64,000 nucleotides of DNA from Gilliamella sp. ESL0405. Its GTDB lineage: Bacteria; Pseudomonadota; Gammaproteobacteria; Enterobacterales; Orbaceae. Position numbers and translations under genes: made by a program. The notes beneath the pieces were generated by a model. The model did no database searches. It saw nothing but the letters and a program-made list of their open reading frames with translations, and was not told the origin of the DNA. Location: NCBI RefSeq assembly GCF_019469205.1, contig NZ_CP048265.1:558001-622000 (forward strand), read 5' to 3'. Below, piece by piece: positions 54,524 through 63,922 of this stretch; position 1 is the stretch's first letter, and each line of letters begins with the position of its first letter.

Positions 54524-55912
54524 TTATACTAAGAAATTGCCGAGAATAAGTAATGACACTGACACGTTAATTGCACCACCGATACGCGTAGCAATTTGAG
54601 CAAATGGCATTAATTCCATACGTTCTGCTGCGGTTAAGATTGCAACGTCACCTGTTCCACCTTGACCACTTTGACAGCATGAAATAACCGCTGCATCAAC
54701 AGGATACATACCTAATTTCTTAGCGACAAAAAAGCCAGTAGTAACGAGACTAACAACAGTACAAACAATGACAACCAAGTTTGTAATAGTGAATGCTGCA
54801 ACGATTTTTTCCCAAGGTGTGATAGCAACACCTACAGCAAATAAAATAGGATAGGTTACAGATGTTTGGAAGAACTTATAAACTACTTGCGAACCACTTA
54901 ATACTTTTGGTGAAACACCTGACACTAGTTTAACAAAAACTGCGGCAAATAGCATCCCTACTGGTGCAGGAATTCCGGTTAATTTGTGTCCAATCATACC
55001 AATCATGTAAAGAAGCGCTGCTAGTAAAACACCTGAAGCGAAAGTTGTTACATCAATAACGCCATCTGCTTTAGCTGCTTTTTTGGTTTCTAACGCATCT
55101 TCTTCTGATGCCGGTAATAAGCGACCATTACCAGTTAAGTGCGGGTAAGCTTTACCAATACGGTTAAGGATACCACCACAAATAATACCGGTTAAACCAC
55201 CTAACATAACAATAGGTAATACACGACCTAGCGCATCGCCTTGATCCATATGTAAAATAGCGGCATAACCAATTGAAAGCGGAATCGCCCCTTCACCAAC
55301 ACCACCGGCCATAATAGGTAATACAAGGAAGAAGAATGTTTCAAAAGGTGTTAAACCAAGTAAATAGCCAACGCCAACACCGACTAACATACCGACAATT
55401 TCACCGCATACCATTGGTACGAAAATTTTCAAGAAACCTTGAATTAAGGTCTTTTTGTCCATATTCATAATACTACCAACGATGATACAACAAATGTATA
55501 GGTATAGAATATGGGTATCTTTATAGAACTTTGTTGTAGCGGCAACAACAGGTTGTGGCAAAATACCATAGTAAACTAATGCCGATGGAATGAACGTTGC
55601 ACAAATTGCGGCTGCGCCCATTTTACCAACGATTGGTAAACGTTTACCAATTTCGCCACATAAGAAACCGAAGAAAGCACAAGTTACCACCATAACGACA
55701 ATTTCGCTTGGTAACTTACCGGTAACTAATACTTCTGTAAATATTAGAATACCTGCTATAATAAACAACGGAAGCGGGATAACACCAATTTTGTAGTCAT
55801 CCATAAGTTTCCACCAGCCATAAGGCCAAAAGCCTTTCGGCTGTTCTTCGGTAATTTTCTTAGTTTCGGCTGTATTATTCTGCGTCTTTCCAACTGAATT
55901 GAAATCCACCAT
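54524..55912 (-). CDS. citS: Citrate:cation symporter, 2-hydroxycarboxylate transporter family (CitS-like)
   Basis: This 462-residue protein of the 2-HCT family imports citrate with Na+ or H+. The two re-entrant loop motifs are GGVGEGAIPLSIGY and SGQGGTGDVAILTAA, and ATRIGGA carries the conserved substrate-binding arginine near the C-terminus. It starts the minus-strand citrate operon, divergent from citAB. CitS, CitW and MalP types cannot be told apart by eye; the operon argues for citrate. Confidence 0.92.
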   Translation of the reverse strand: MVDFNSVGKTQNNTAETKKITEEQPKGFWPYGWWKLMDDYKIGVIPLPLFIIAGILIFTEVLVTGKLPSEIVVMVVTCAFFGFLCGEIGKRLPIVGKMGAAAICATFIPSALVYYGILPQPVVAATTKFYKDTHILYLYICCIIVGSIMNMDKKTLIQGFLKIFVPMVCGEIVGMLVGVGVGYLLGLTPFETFFFLVLPIMAGGVGEGAIPLSIGYAAILHMDQGDALGRVLPIVMLGGLTGIICGGILNRIGKAYPHLTGNGRLLPASEEDALETKKAAKADGVIDVTTFASGVLLAALLYMIGMIGHKLTGIPAPVGMLFAAVFVKLVSGVSPKVLSGSQVVYKFFQTSVTYPILFAVGVAITPWEKIVAAFTITNLVVIVCTVVSLVTTGFFVAKKLGMYPVDAAVISCCQSGQGGTGDVAILTAAERMELMPFAQIATRIGGAINVSVSLLILGNFLV

Positions 55913-55988
55913 ATTTTTTTTATCTCCAAAATGATTTTTTAGCTTTGTTTGAATGGCGCATATAGTGACAAATATTTATTTTCAATTT

Positions 55989-56004
55989 TGTGATATAAAT
56001 CATA
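55989..56004. promoter_or_regulatory. CRP/FNR-like site in the citS-citA divergent region
   Basis: TGTGA-TATAAA-TCATA matches the CRP consensus at 9 of 10 positions and contains TGAT-N4-ATCA, the inner part of an FNR site. It lies in the 171-base region between citS and citA. Anaerobic induction of citrate use would fit. Confidence 0.5.
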
Positions 56005-56083
56005 AATTAAGTGTGGTTTTTATGGTTTTAAAGGCTCTATGTTTTTTAATGCTGTGTTACACTCCTAAACGTTATGTTAAGAA

Positions 56084-57688
56084 ATGTTAAGTATAAAAAT
56101 GCGAAATAAAATACAATTTTCTTTTACCAACAAATTGTTTTTATCTCTTTTACTATTTTCGTTAATTGTGTTGGCGCTTTTACAAAGTTATATCTGGAAT
56201 GTAACTGAAGCGTCTTTATATCGAAGTTTAGGAGATAAAGCGCAAATTCAAGCTCGAGAGTTAGCTGTCATTCCGAGTTTGATCCAATATGTTGAACAAA
56301 AAGATACCAACAAAATATCTGAATTAGTATCTGATATTTTCCAACAAAGTGATGCAAGTTATATTGTTATTGGCGATGCTAAGGCTTATCGTCTGTTTCA
56401 TACTGCCAATAACGACATCTATTCACCCATGGTTGGTAATGATAATGAAGAAGTATTAAATGGTAATAGTAGTACCACAATCAGCCGTGGTTCTTTAGGT
56501 CTCGCATTGCGAGGTAAAGCCCCGATTATTAATAAAGGCAAAGTTATTGGTATTGTTTCAGTGGGCTATATGATTGATGATATCTATGCTTTACATAAAA
56601 AGCAATTTATTCCGTTTATTATTTTTTGCTCATTGTTGTTTATTGCATTATTTATTTTTTCGCTCTGTTTTGCCCGGGCGATCAAAAAACAGATGTTTAA
56701 TTTAGAGCCAAAAGAGATTGCATTACTGGTCAAAAGCCAAAAATCGATTATGGAATCAATCTTTGAAGGTATTATAGCAATTGATCTTAATTATAAAATT
56801 ATCAATATTAATCAGTCAGCTCGAATAATGCTTGGTATTAATGTGAGTGATGAACAGCTACTGAATCATGATTTATGTGATTTTATCAAATCCAGTGATT
56901 TTATTTATGGAAAAGATAATCAACTCAAAGATATACATGATCAAATATGCTACTTTAATAATATTAATGTTATTGCTAACCGAATTCGCATAATCGTCGA
57001 TGATAATATTCAAGGTTGGGTGATTACTTTTCGTAATTTTAATGATATTAATGTTTTGAGTATGCAATTAACGCAAGTTACTCAATACGTTGATAATTTA
57101 AGAGCTATCCGACATGAGCACTTAAACTGGATGGCGACGTTGTCGGGATTGATTTATATGGAACGTTATGAAGAAGCGCAATCATTCATAGCATTACACT
57201 CAGCGGATAACCAATATAACTTAGATTTTATAACTAAGCATTTTCAAGTACCGGCGGTGTGCGGTTTATTAATTGGTAAATATTCTAAAGCGCATGAAAT
57301 TGGCTTAAAACTGGTGTTCGACCCTGCCTGTCAATTAAAAACGTTACCCGATATGATAACCGAAACGGAATTTATGTCGATATTAGGTAACTTACTTGAT
57401 AATGCCTTTAATGCAGCGCTAAAAAACCCGAATGGAAATAAAACAATTCATCTGTATTTGAGTGATGCAACCGATGAGGTTGTTATAGAGGTGAGCGATC
57501 AAGGTTGTGGCGTTGATGAAAACATGCGAGATTCGATATTCGAACCCGGTGTGACTTCACAAGATGCGAGCGAACATGGTATCGGATTACACCTTGTTTC
57601 AACGTATGTCAAAAAAGCAAATGGTTACATCACCTTTGAGGATAATCAACCTTATGGCACCATTTTTTCAGTTTTTATACCCAAGTAG
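56084..57688 (+). CDS. citA: Citrate-sensing histidine kinase CitA (DpiB)
   Basis: This 534-residue membrane kinase has two transmembrane helices (about residues 15-35 and 178-198) around a periplasmic PAS-like (PDC) sensor domain, where GSLGLALRGKAPI and GKVIGIVSVGY are typical citrate-site elements. A cytoplasmic PAS follows, then LRAIRHEHLNWMATLSG with the phospho-acceptor His and the HATPase N, G1 and G2 boxes (LGNLLDNAFNAAL, DQGCGVDE, GIGLHLV). It faces away from citS, so it likely turns on the citrate operon. Confidence 0.93.
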   Translation: MLSIKMRNKIQFSFTNKLFLSLLLFSLIVLALLQSYIWNVTEASLYRSLGDKAQIQARELAVIPSLIQYVEQKDTNKISELVSDIFQQSDASYIVIGDAKAYRLFHTANNDIYSPMVGNDNEEVLNGNSSTTISRGSLGLALRGKAPIINKGKVIGIVSVGYMIDDIYALHKKQFIPFIIFCSLLFIALFIFSLCFARAIKKQMFNLEPKEIALLVKSQKSIMESIFEGIIAIDLNYKIININQSARIMLGINVSDEQLLNHDLCDFIKSSDFIYGKDNQLKDIHDQICYFNNINVIANRIRIIVDDNIQGWVITFRNFNDINVLSMQLTQVTQYVDNLRAIRHEHLNWMATLSGLIYMERYEEAQSFIALHSADNQYNLDFITKHFQVPAVCGLLIGKYSKAHEIGLKLVFDPACQLKTLPDMITETEFMSILGNLLDNAFNAALKNPNGNKTIHLYLSDATDEVVIEVSDQGCGVDENMRDSIFEPGVTSQDASEHGIGLHLVSTYVKKANGYITFEDNQPYGTIFSVFIPK

Positions 57689-57703
57689 TAAAGAGGAGAG
57701 ATT

Positions 57704-58405
57704 ATGCATGAGATAAAAGAAAATACCATTAAAGTTCTTATTGTAGAAGATGAGCCTATTTTAGCAGAATTAAATGCCGAATTTATTCAGAGAGATACAA
57801 AAGTTCAAGTCATTGGGATTGCTTCTAACTTGCAAGAGGCAAAAATTATGGTCGAAAAGTTAAAACCGACCTTAATTTTGCTCGATAATTATTTGCCGGA
57901 CGGCAAAGGTATTGATCTGTTTGAATATATTATCAATAACAATCTTGATAGTTATGTCATTTTTATTACAGCGGCAAGTGATATGGATACGTGTAGTAAA
58001 GCGATTCGCTTTGGCGCATTTGATTATTTAATTAAACCGGTATCATACCAACGGTTAAAACATTCATTAGAGCGTTTTGAACTTTTTTTATATCGCCAAA
58101 GTCTACAAAAACATGTTAATCAAAGACGAATTGACGAGTTATTTAATTTGCAAACTAAAGATTTTGTCGATGTTAATCGTCATTCAAAAGGTATTGAAGA
58201 GATTACCTTACAAAAAGTAAAAGATCTGTTTTTAAAAACTGATAAAGCATTAACGGTTGATGATATTGTTGCAAATGCTCAAATAAGTAAAACAACGGCC
58301 AGACGATATTTAGAATATTGTGTACAAACTAAGTTGTTAACTGTAGAACTTAACCATGGAAAAATTGGTCGCCCGGAAAGGTTGTATAAACGTCTGGGGA
58401 AATAA
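57704..58405 (+). CDS. citB: Citrate response regulator CitB (DpiA)
   Basis: This 233-residue regulator has a receiver domain (VEDEP acidic pocket, phospho-acceptor Asp in LILLDNYLPDG, Lys in LIKP) and a C-terminal helix-turn-helix (DDIVANAQISKTTARRYLEYC). It starts 15 bases after citA with AGAGGAGAG, a strong ribosome-binding site. It should activate citS-citX upon phosphorylation. Confidence 0.94.
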   Translation: MHEIKENTIKVLIVEDEPILAELNAEFIQRDTKVQVIGIASNLQEAKIMVEKLKPTLILLDNYLPDGKGIDLFEYIINNNLDSYVIFITAASDMDTCSKAIRFGAFDYLIKPVSYQRLKHSLERFELFLYRQSLQKHVNQRRIDELFNLQTKDFVDVNRHSKGIEEITLQKVKDLFLKTDKALTVDDIVANAQISKTTARRYLEYCVQTKLLTVELNHGKIGRPERLYKRLGK

Positions 58406-58522
58406 TCATTTCGATTTAACGCTGTTTTTATAGTTGTAAATCCTACTATAGATATAATTGATAATTATATAAATATGCTTATTTGTTATTTTATCCACTA
58501 AATATTTGATGCTAGATTGAAC

Positions 58523-58540
58523 TTATCCGATGTGGGATAA
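58523..58540. promoter_or_regulatory. Inverted repeat upstream of the GST-ABC cluster
   Basis: TTATCC-GATGTG-GGATAA is a 6-bp inverted repeat 36 bases before the start at 58577. It could be an operator for an unknown regulator. Nothing else stands out in 58406-58576. Confidence 0.35.
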
Positions 58541-58576
58541 ATTAAATTTGTAGTCGCAAATAGAAGGGGTAAAAAT

Positions 58577-59548
58577 ATGTCTATAGCAATAGGAAAAGTA
58601 GTAACAACTGAAAATAACGAAATCAGTAAAGATGGCGCTTTTGTTCGTCAAACTAACCGCTTTAATACTCCTTTTGGTAATGAGCCTGGCATGCTACCGG
58701 TGGAAGCTGGGCGTTATCGTTTAATTTGGGCTGCAATTTGTCCTTGGGCACATCGTCAGATGATAGCTATCAAATTATTGGGGCTGGAAGATGTTATCAG
58801 TGTCGGTAAAGTCAACCCGGTAAGAACGGAAAATGGTTGGGAGTTTTCGTTAGATAAAAATGGTGTTGATCCGGTGCTCGGTATCCGATTTCTACCCGAA
58901 ATATATGCCAAAACCGATCCAGAATATAATGGACGAGCGACCGTACCAACGGTTGTCGATGTCAAAACTGGCAAAGTGGTTAACAACGATTATTTTAATC
59001 TAACCTACTATTGGGAAACCCAATTTAAACCCTTTCATAAAGCTGGCGCCCCGGATCTCTATCCGGAAAAATTGCGAGCTGATATTGATGCATTAAATAA
59101 TGTTATATTTCATGAAGTGAATAATGGCGTTTATAAAGCCGGGTTTGCCCGTTCCCAAAAAGCCTATGAAGAGGCTTATCACCTCGTATTTAATCAGCTT
59201 GATAAACTCGAACAACGTTTAAGCCAATCACGCTATCTGTTTGGAGATCAAATTACCGATGCCGATATTCGGTTATATGTGACATTAGCCAGATTTGATG
59301 TGGCCTACTATAGTGCATTTAAAACCAATCGGAATCGAATCATTGACTTTCCAAATTTATGGGCTTATGCCAGAGATCTTTATCAGATCCCAGCCTTTGG
59401 TGAAACAACCGATTTTCACGCAATTAAACAGGGCTATTTCTTAAGTAACAATGCGCATAACCCTTACGATATTTTACCTTTGGGGCCCGATGTCAGTAAT
59501 TGGCACACACCACATAACAGAGATAAGATTTTTACTTCAAACAGATAA
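58577..59548 (+). CDS. Xi-class glutathione S-transferase, glutathionyl-hydroquinone reductase-like
   Basis: This 323-residue protein resembles YqjG/GS-HQR, which removes glutathione from S-conjugated hydroquinones. The catalytic Cys55 is in AAICPWAHR, and GNEPGMLPVEAGRYRLIWA and the C-terminal all-helical GST domain with DQITDADIRLYVTLARFD match. The tail RNRIIDFPNLWAYARDLYQIP is conserved. AGAAGGGG precedes the ATG. It is directly followed by an amino-acid ABC transporter and GNAT gene, suggesting the products feed there. Confidence 0.88.
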   Translation: MSIAIGKVVTTENNEISKDGAFVRQTNRFNTPFGNEPGMLPVEAGRYRLIWAAICPWAHRQMIAIKLLGLEDVISVGKVNPVRTENGWEFSLDKNGVDPVLGIRFLPEIYAKTDPEYNGRATVPTVVDVKTGKVVNNDYFNLTYYWETQFKPFHKAGAPDLYPEKLRADIDALNNVIFHEVNNGVYKAGFARSQKAYEEAYHLVFNQLDKLEQRLSQSRYLFGDQITDADIRLYVTLARFDVAYYSAFKTNRNRIIDFPNLWAYARDLYQIPAFGETTDFHAIKQGYFLSNNAHNPYDILPLGPDVSNWHTPHNRDKIFTSNR

Positions 59549-59565
59549 ATTTTACTGGGGTAGTG

Positions 59566-60309
59566 ATGATGCCAAATATTTTAGATTTTGGATTAATATT
59601 CACCCAAATTCCAACGTTACTGGCATATTTGCCGGTAACCTTGTTTATAACCGTGTTTTCGATGTTATTCGGTGTCATGTTAGGGCTGGTTGTTGCCGTC
59701 ATTAAGATGCATAAAATACCGGTATTATCGCAATTGGCGGCGATTTTTGTTTCGTTCATCCGTGGCACGCCTTTGCTAGTCCAGCTCTATTTGAGCTTTT
59801 ACGGTATTCCTGTTTTATTAAGGTATGTCAATTATCTATATGATACTAATTACAATGTCAATGGCATATCGCCGATGATATTTGTACTTATTGCCTTCTC
59901 GTTAAACGAGGCCGCTTATAATTCCGAAACGATTCGAGCCGCATTACAATCGGTCAATAAAGGACAAATTGAAGCAGCACAATCGCTAGGCATGACCTAT
60001 AGCCAGTTACTGCGCCGAATTGTTATTCCCGAAGCGTTTCTTGTTGCTTTACCAAATTTAGGTAACACGTTGATTGGTTTACTCAAAGGGACTTCATTGG
60101 CGTTTGTTTGCTCTGTCACTGAAATGACCGGTAGGGGCAAAACGCTTGCCGGGCATAGTTATCGATATTTTGAAGTCTATATTTCATTAGCCTTAATTTA
60201 TTGGGGATTGACTATTATTATTGAGTTAATGGTTAAGTATTTAGAAAAGCGCTTAACCATTTCTGATAGTGCCAATACCCCGAGTTATCGTCGAGGGAAA
60301 TTATTATGA
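59566..60309 (+). CDS. Polar amino acid ABC transporter permease
   Basis: This 248-residue protein has about five membrane segments and the HisM/GlnP-type loop EAAQSLGMTYSQLLRRIVIPEAF that docks with the ATPase. FIRGTPLLVQLYLSFYG is the typical early motif. Start is ATG 59566 or 59569 with GGGG before it; a GTG at 59563 is also in frame. It overlaps the ATPase gene by four bases. Substrate is probably an amino acid such as cystine or a derivative. Confidence 0.9.
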   Translation: MMPNILDFGLIFTQIPTLLAYLPVTLFITVFSMLFGVMLGLVVAVIKMHKIPVLSQLAAIFVSFIRGTPLLVQLYLSFYGIPVLLRYVNYLYDTNYNVNGISPMIFVLIAFSLNEAAYNSETIRAALQSVNKGQIEAAQSLGMTYSQLLRRIVIPEAFLVALPNLGNTLIGLLKGTSLAFVCSVTEMTGRGKTLAGHSYRYFEVYISLALIYWGLTIIIELMVKYLEKRLTISDSANTPSYRRGKLL

Positions 60310-61064
60310 TTGAGGTAAAAGATCTTACATTATCATTTGCGCAAAACCTCATTTTGGATCATCTTAATTTTCAGATTAAACCTCATGAAATTGTCGCTAT
60401 TATCGGTGCTTCCGGTGCCGGTAAATCAACTTTATTACGCTGTTTAAACTTATTAGAAAAACCGCAGCAAGGTTACATTGAGATTGATAATGTCGGGTTG
60501 GACGTTAGCCAGATAAAACGGCGTGACATAGTTAAATTTCGTCAGCAAACGGCTATGGTATTTCAACAATTCAATCTGTTTCAGCAAAAAAATGCCTTAG
60601 AGAATGTAATGGAAGGTTTAATTATTGTTAAAAAATTACCGAAAGCTCAAGCTCAACAGATAGCGTATGAAAAATTGGTTGAAGTTGGATTAAAAGAGCG
60701 CATTTATCATTACCCTAAGCAGTTATCAGGTGGACAACAACAACGGGTTGCTATTGCCCGCGCTTTAGCCATGGATCCCAAAGTTTTATTGCTTGATGAG
60801 CCAACTTCGGCCTTAGATCCCGAATTGGTCGGTGAAGTGCTGGCGACAATCAAAATGGCTGCCAAATCAGGCATTACCATGATTTTAGTCTCACACGAAA
60901 TGAGCTTTGTGCATGATATTGCCACCCGGGTGCTGTTTTTAGATAAAGGACAAATTATTGAAGATAGTTCACCCCAGCAAATGTTTTCTAATCCTAAACA
61001 ACTGAGAACCAAAGCTTTTTTAGCCAGATATTATTCTTCAATACAAGTTGATTATGAAATTTAA
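60306..61064 (+). CDS. Polar amino acid ABC transporter ATP-binding protein
   Basis: This 252-residue ATPase has Walker A GASGAGKSTLL, Q-loop FQQFNLFQQKNALENV, signature LSGGQQQRVAIARAL, Walker B VLLLDEPTSALD and the H-loop VSHEM, of the GlnQ/HisP type. It partners the permease before and the binding protein at 61568. Confidence 0.95.
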   Translation: MIEVKDLTLSFAQNLILDHLNFQIKPHEIVAIIGASGAGKSTLLRCLNLLEKPQQGYIEIDNVGLDVSQIKRRDIVKFRQQTAMVFQQFNLFQQKNALENVMEGLIIVKKLPKAQAQQIAYEKLVEVGLKERIYHYPKQLSGGQQQRVAIARALAMDPKVLLLDEPTSALDPELVGEVLATIKMAAKSGITMILVSHEMSFVHDIATRVLFLDKGQIIEDSSPQQMFSNPKQLRTKAFLARYYSSIQVDYEI

Positions 61065-61082
61065 GGAGTGAAAGGAGCAACA

Positions 61083-61508
61083 ATGAATATTGTGATTCAA
61101 CAACATTGTCAAGCAATCAACTGGCAAGAGGTTGCTGATCTGCTTGCCTTTTATGGTTTAAGTTCGCTTGATGCTAACACGCAAGAGCAAGTATTTAAGC
61201 GAAGTTATGCCGTAGTTTTTTTACTGGAAAATGGGCAAGTTGTTGGCGTTGGACGGGCATTATCTGACGGCATTTGTCAGGCGGCAATTTATAACGTAGC
61301 GTTAGCCAAACATCTGCATGGGCAAAAGTATGGTCGATTGATTGTTGAAAAGTTGGTAGAGCAAGTAAAACACTGCAATATCATCCTTTACACTCATCCC
61401 CAAACCGTCGAATTTTATCGTAATTTAGGGTTTGATTTAATGAAAACCGGCATGGCACGTTATCAAGCCGATCATCGAACAGAAATGAAAAATATGGGCT
61501 TTATATAG
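61083..61508 (+). CDS. GNAT family N-acetyltransferase embedded in ABC operon
   Basis: This 141-residue GNAT protein has the acetyl-CoA loop (HGQKYGRLIVEKLVEQV) and the C-terminal YTHPQTVEFYRNLGFDLMKTGMARY with its catalytic tyrosine. AAGGAG six bases before ATG 61083 fixes the start. It lies between the ATPase and binding-protein genes, so acetylation of the imported compound is likely. The B. subtilis yxe operon similarly combines a GNAT and a binding-protein ABC transporter for S-conjugated cysteine. Confidence 0.82.
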   Translation: MNIVIQQHCQAINWQEVADLLAFYGLSSLDANTQEQVFKRSYAVVFLLENGQVVGVGRALSDGICQAAIYNVALAKHLHGQKYGRLIVEKLVEQVKHCNIILYTHPQTVEFYRNLGFDLMKTGMARYQADHRTEMKNMGFI

Positions 61509-61567
61509 TTGAAAGATTGTTTTAACAACTTTCAGAAAATTAATCTAGTTGTGCGAGGGAATTATTT

Positions 61568-62389
61568 ATGTGCTACAAGAAATGGTATGGTTTATTGCTA
61601 TTGGGCGTATTGTCGTTAGTCGGTTGTGACAATCAGACTTCAACAACTGCAGCCACAGGTAAACAAAAGATTGTTATTGGCACCTCGGGTGCACCTAGCC
61701 CCTTTACCACGGTAGATGATAAAGGCGAGCTGGTTGGTTATGATATTGATGTGGTAAAAGCGGTATTTGCTCAGCTACCGCAATACGAGATTAGTTTTGA
61801 AATCACTGAATTTCCTTCCGTTTTGGCTGGGTTAGATTCGCAACGTTATCAAGTGGGTGCCAATAACTACGCAATGAATGAAAAACGTAAAGAAAAGTAT
61901 TTCTATTCTGATCCGATTTTCAAAAATCAATATGTGATTGCTGTAGCAAAAAACAATCAACAGATTAACGGATTTAGTGATCTAAAAGGCAAATCAACCG
62001 AAGTTTCACCGGGGTTAAATTATGCCACTGCCTTAGAGTCTTATAATGAACAAAATCCAAATAATCCGGTCAAAATTGTTTATAGTGAAGCCGAGTTATT
62101 GCCGGTATTGCAACATGTTGAAAGCGGGCAGTATGATTTTCAATTAATCGATAAAGTCATGTTGGCGCAATATATCAATGAACATCAACTGAATCTTAAA
62201 ACGATTGAACTAAGCAAAGAAGATGCTGAACGTATCGCATCCCCATACAGTTATTTGCTTATCAGTAAAGGGGCACAAGGGCAGCAGTTAACTCAGGATA
62301 TTAATCAAGCCATACAAAAGATAATCCAAAATGGCGAATTATCAAAAATTAGCCAATACTATTTTGGTGCTGATTATTCACCTAAGTAA
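61568..62389 (+). CDS. Amino acid ABC transporter substrate-binding lipoprotein
   Basis: This 273-residue protein has a lipoprotein signal with lipobox LVGC (Cys20), then a family 3 solute-binding domain: VIGTSGAPSPFTTVDDKGELVGYDIDVVKAV, described as the common GxxGxxxPF and GYDIDV features, NNYAMNEKRKEKYFYSDP and a late IDKVMLAQY. It resembles cystine-binding types. It closes the cluster with the permease, ATPase and GNAT. A terminator follows at 62466. Confidence 0.92.
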   Translation: MCYKKWYGLLLLGVLSLVGCDNQTSTTAATGKQKIVIGTSGAPSPFTTVDDKGELVGYDIDVVKAVFAQLPQYEISFEITEFPSVLAGLDSQRYQVGANNYAMNEKRKEKYFYSDPIFKNQYVIAVAKNNQQINGFSDLKGKSTEVSPGLNYATALESYNEQNPNNPVKIVYSEAELLPVLQHVESGQYDFQLIDKVMLAQYINEHQLNLKTIELSKEDAERIASPYSYLLISKGAQGQQLTQDINQAIQKIIQNGELSKISQYYFGADYSPK

Positions 62390-62465
62390 GTTTTTTGATA
62401 ACAATTTGTTGAGTTAGGCTAGGGAAAGATAGCCGATTTTAATCTGAAAGATTATAGTTTGATAA

Positions 62466-62490
62466 AGATGACGCTTTTAAAGCGTCATCT
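62466..62490. terminator. Bidirectional hairpin terminator
   Basis: AGATGACGCTTT (62466-62477) and AAAGCGTCATCT (62479-62490) form a perfect 12-bp inverted repeat between the ABC cluster and the convergent GH1 gene. Confidence 0.75.
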
Positions 62491-62518
62491 GACAATAAAA
62501 TTGCTCTTTAGTTAATAA

Positions 62519-63922
62519 CTAGTCGATAATGCCATTGTCCTTAATCACTTTTTGATACCAATAAAAACTATCTTTTTTGATACGATTAAGGGTTTTTAAA
62601 TCATGGTCATCTCGATCAACATAAACAAAGCCATAACGCTTTTTAAAGCCTTGATGAGAGCTTAATAAGTCGATCACTGACCATGGACAATAGCCAAACA
62701 ATTCAACGCCGTCTTCAATGGCATCATGGCAGGCTAAAATATGGGCTTTGATATAATCGATCCGATAATCGTCGTGGACTTTATTATCTGCGGTTAATAC
62801 ATCGGGTGTACCTAAACCATTTTCTGTAATAATCATGGGTAAACGGTATTGTCGATAATATTCATTAAGCACTAAACGTAATCCCATAGGATCGATTTGT
62901 GCGCCATAAGTTGACGCCGTTAAATTTGGATTTTTCTCGATTTTAAAATAGCCATAAAGGTTAAAATCGATATCATTCTCTTTAGTACCAAATGGATGCG
63001 CTTCATCTTCCGGTAAATAGCTGGCAACTAACGTACGATAATAGTTAACCGCAATAAAATCGGGTTTTGCCTGTTTTAAAATTTCGGCATCTTCCGCTTG
63101 CGTGATAGGATAGATACCACAGCGGTTAAGATAGTTTTTATAATAACCGGGATAATCACCAAAACAGTACATTTCAAGGGCATAATTGGTTTTGAAATTG
63201 TCATTCATTTTCGCTGCCCAAACATCTTTAGGCTTATTACTGGCCGGATAAGTCATCGTTGAGGAAACTGCCGGTCCTACTTTACTGCCCGGGATCAAAT
63301 CATGGCAATCATTGGTTGCCATAGCATGAGCAACGAACATATGATAATCCATTTGCGCTCTGACTTTTTCAGCATCTTGAGGCGCAATGTGATACATATT
63401 CATTCTTTCGTTAACCCGAATCATTAGATTTTGTTCGTTATTAATTTGCCAATGTTTGACCCGATCGCCAAACGCTTGATAACAGATTTGCGCATAACGT
63501 CTAAACGCATCAACACAGCGGCGATCTTGCCAACCGTTATATTTTTCGACTAAAGCAAAAGGCAAGTCAAAATGATAAAGTGTAATAAAGGGTAAGATAT
63601 CATTTTTTAAAAGCTCATTGATCACTCGATTATAAAAATCGATACCAGCTTGATTAATTTGTCCATCACCGTCCGGAATGATTCTTGCCCATGAGATTGA
63701 AAAGCGATAGGTTTTGAGTCCTAATTGTTTAAATAAAGCGATGTCACTTTCTACATGATGATAAAAATCACTGGCGACTTTGCTATCGGCTTGTATAGCT
63801 GAACGTTGGAAGGAATTATAATCTGCAACAGTCATTCCTTTACCGTCAGCATCCCAGCCACCTTCAATTTGAAATGCCGAAGACGATGCTCCCCACCAAA
63901 AATCCTTAGCAAACGTTTTCAT
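62519..63922 (-). CDS. 6-phospho-beta-glucosidase (GH1)
   Basis: This 467-residue GH1 enzyme has Glu163 (NNEQN) as acid/base and Glu367 (IITENGLG) as nucleophile. The 6-phosphate pocket motif is visible: Ser421/Ser422 then KKRYGFVYVDR at 427-437, as in BglA-type enzymes. It should hydrolyse PTS-imported cellobiose-, arbutin- or salicin-6-phosphate. GH1 enzymes without this motif act on free sugars, so the phospho preference is well supported. The 78 bases upstream to the window end contain its ribosome-binding site; no PTS gene is visible. Confidence 0.9.
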   Translation of the reverse strand: MKTFAKDFWWGASSSAFQIEGGWDADGKGMTVADYNSFQRSAIQADSKVASDFYHHVESDIALFKQLGLKTYRFSISWARIIPDGDGQINQAGIDFYNRVINELLKNDILPFITLYHFDLPFALVEKYNGWQDRRCVDAFRRYAQICYQAFGDRVKHWQINNEQNLMIRVNERMNMYHIAPQDAEKVRAQMDYHMFVAHAMATNDCHDLIPGSKVGPAVSSTMTYPASNKPKDVWAAKMNDNFKTNYALEMYCFGDYPGYYKNYLNRCGIYPITQAEDAEILKQAKPDFIAVNYYRTLVASYLPEDEAHPFGTKENDIDFNLYGYFKIEKNPNLTASTYGAQIDPMGLRLVLNEYYRQYRLPMIITENGLGTPDVLTADNKVHDDYRIDYIKAHILACHDAIEDGVELFGYCPWSVIDLLSSHQGFKKRYGFVYVDRDDHDLKTLNRIKKDSFYWYQKVIKDNGIID

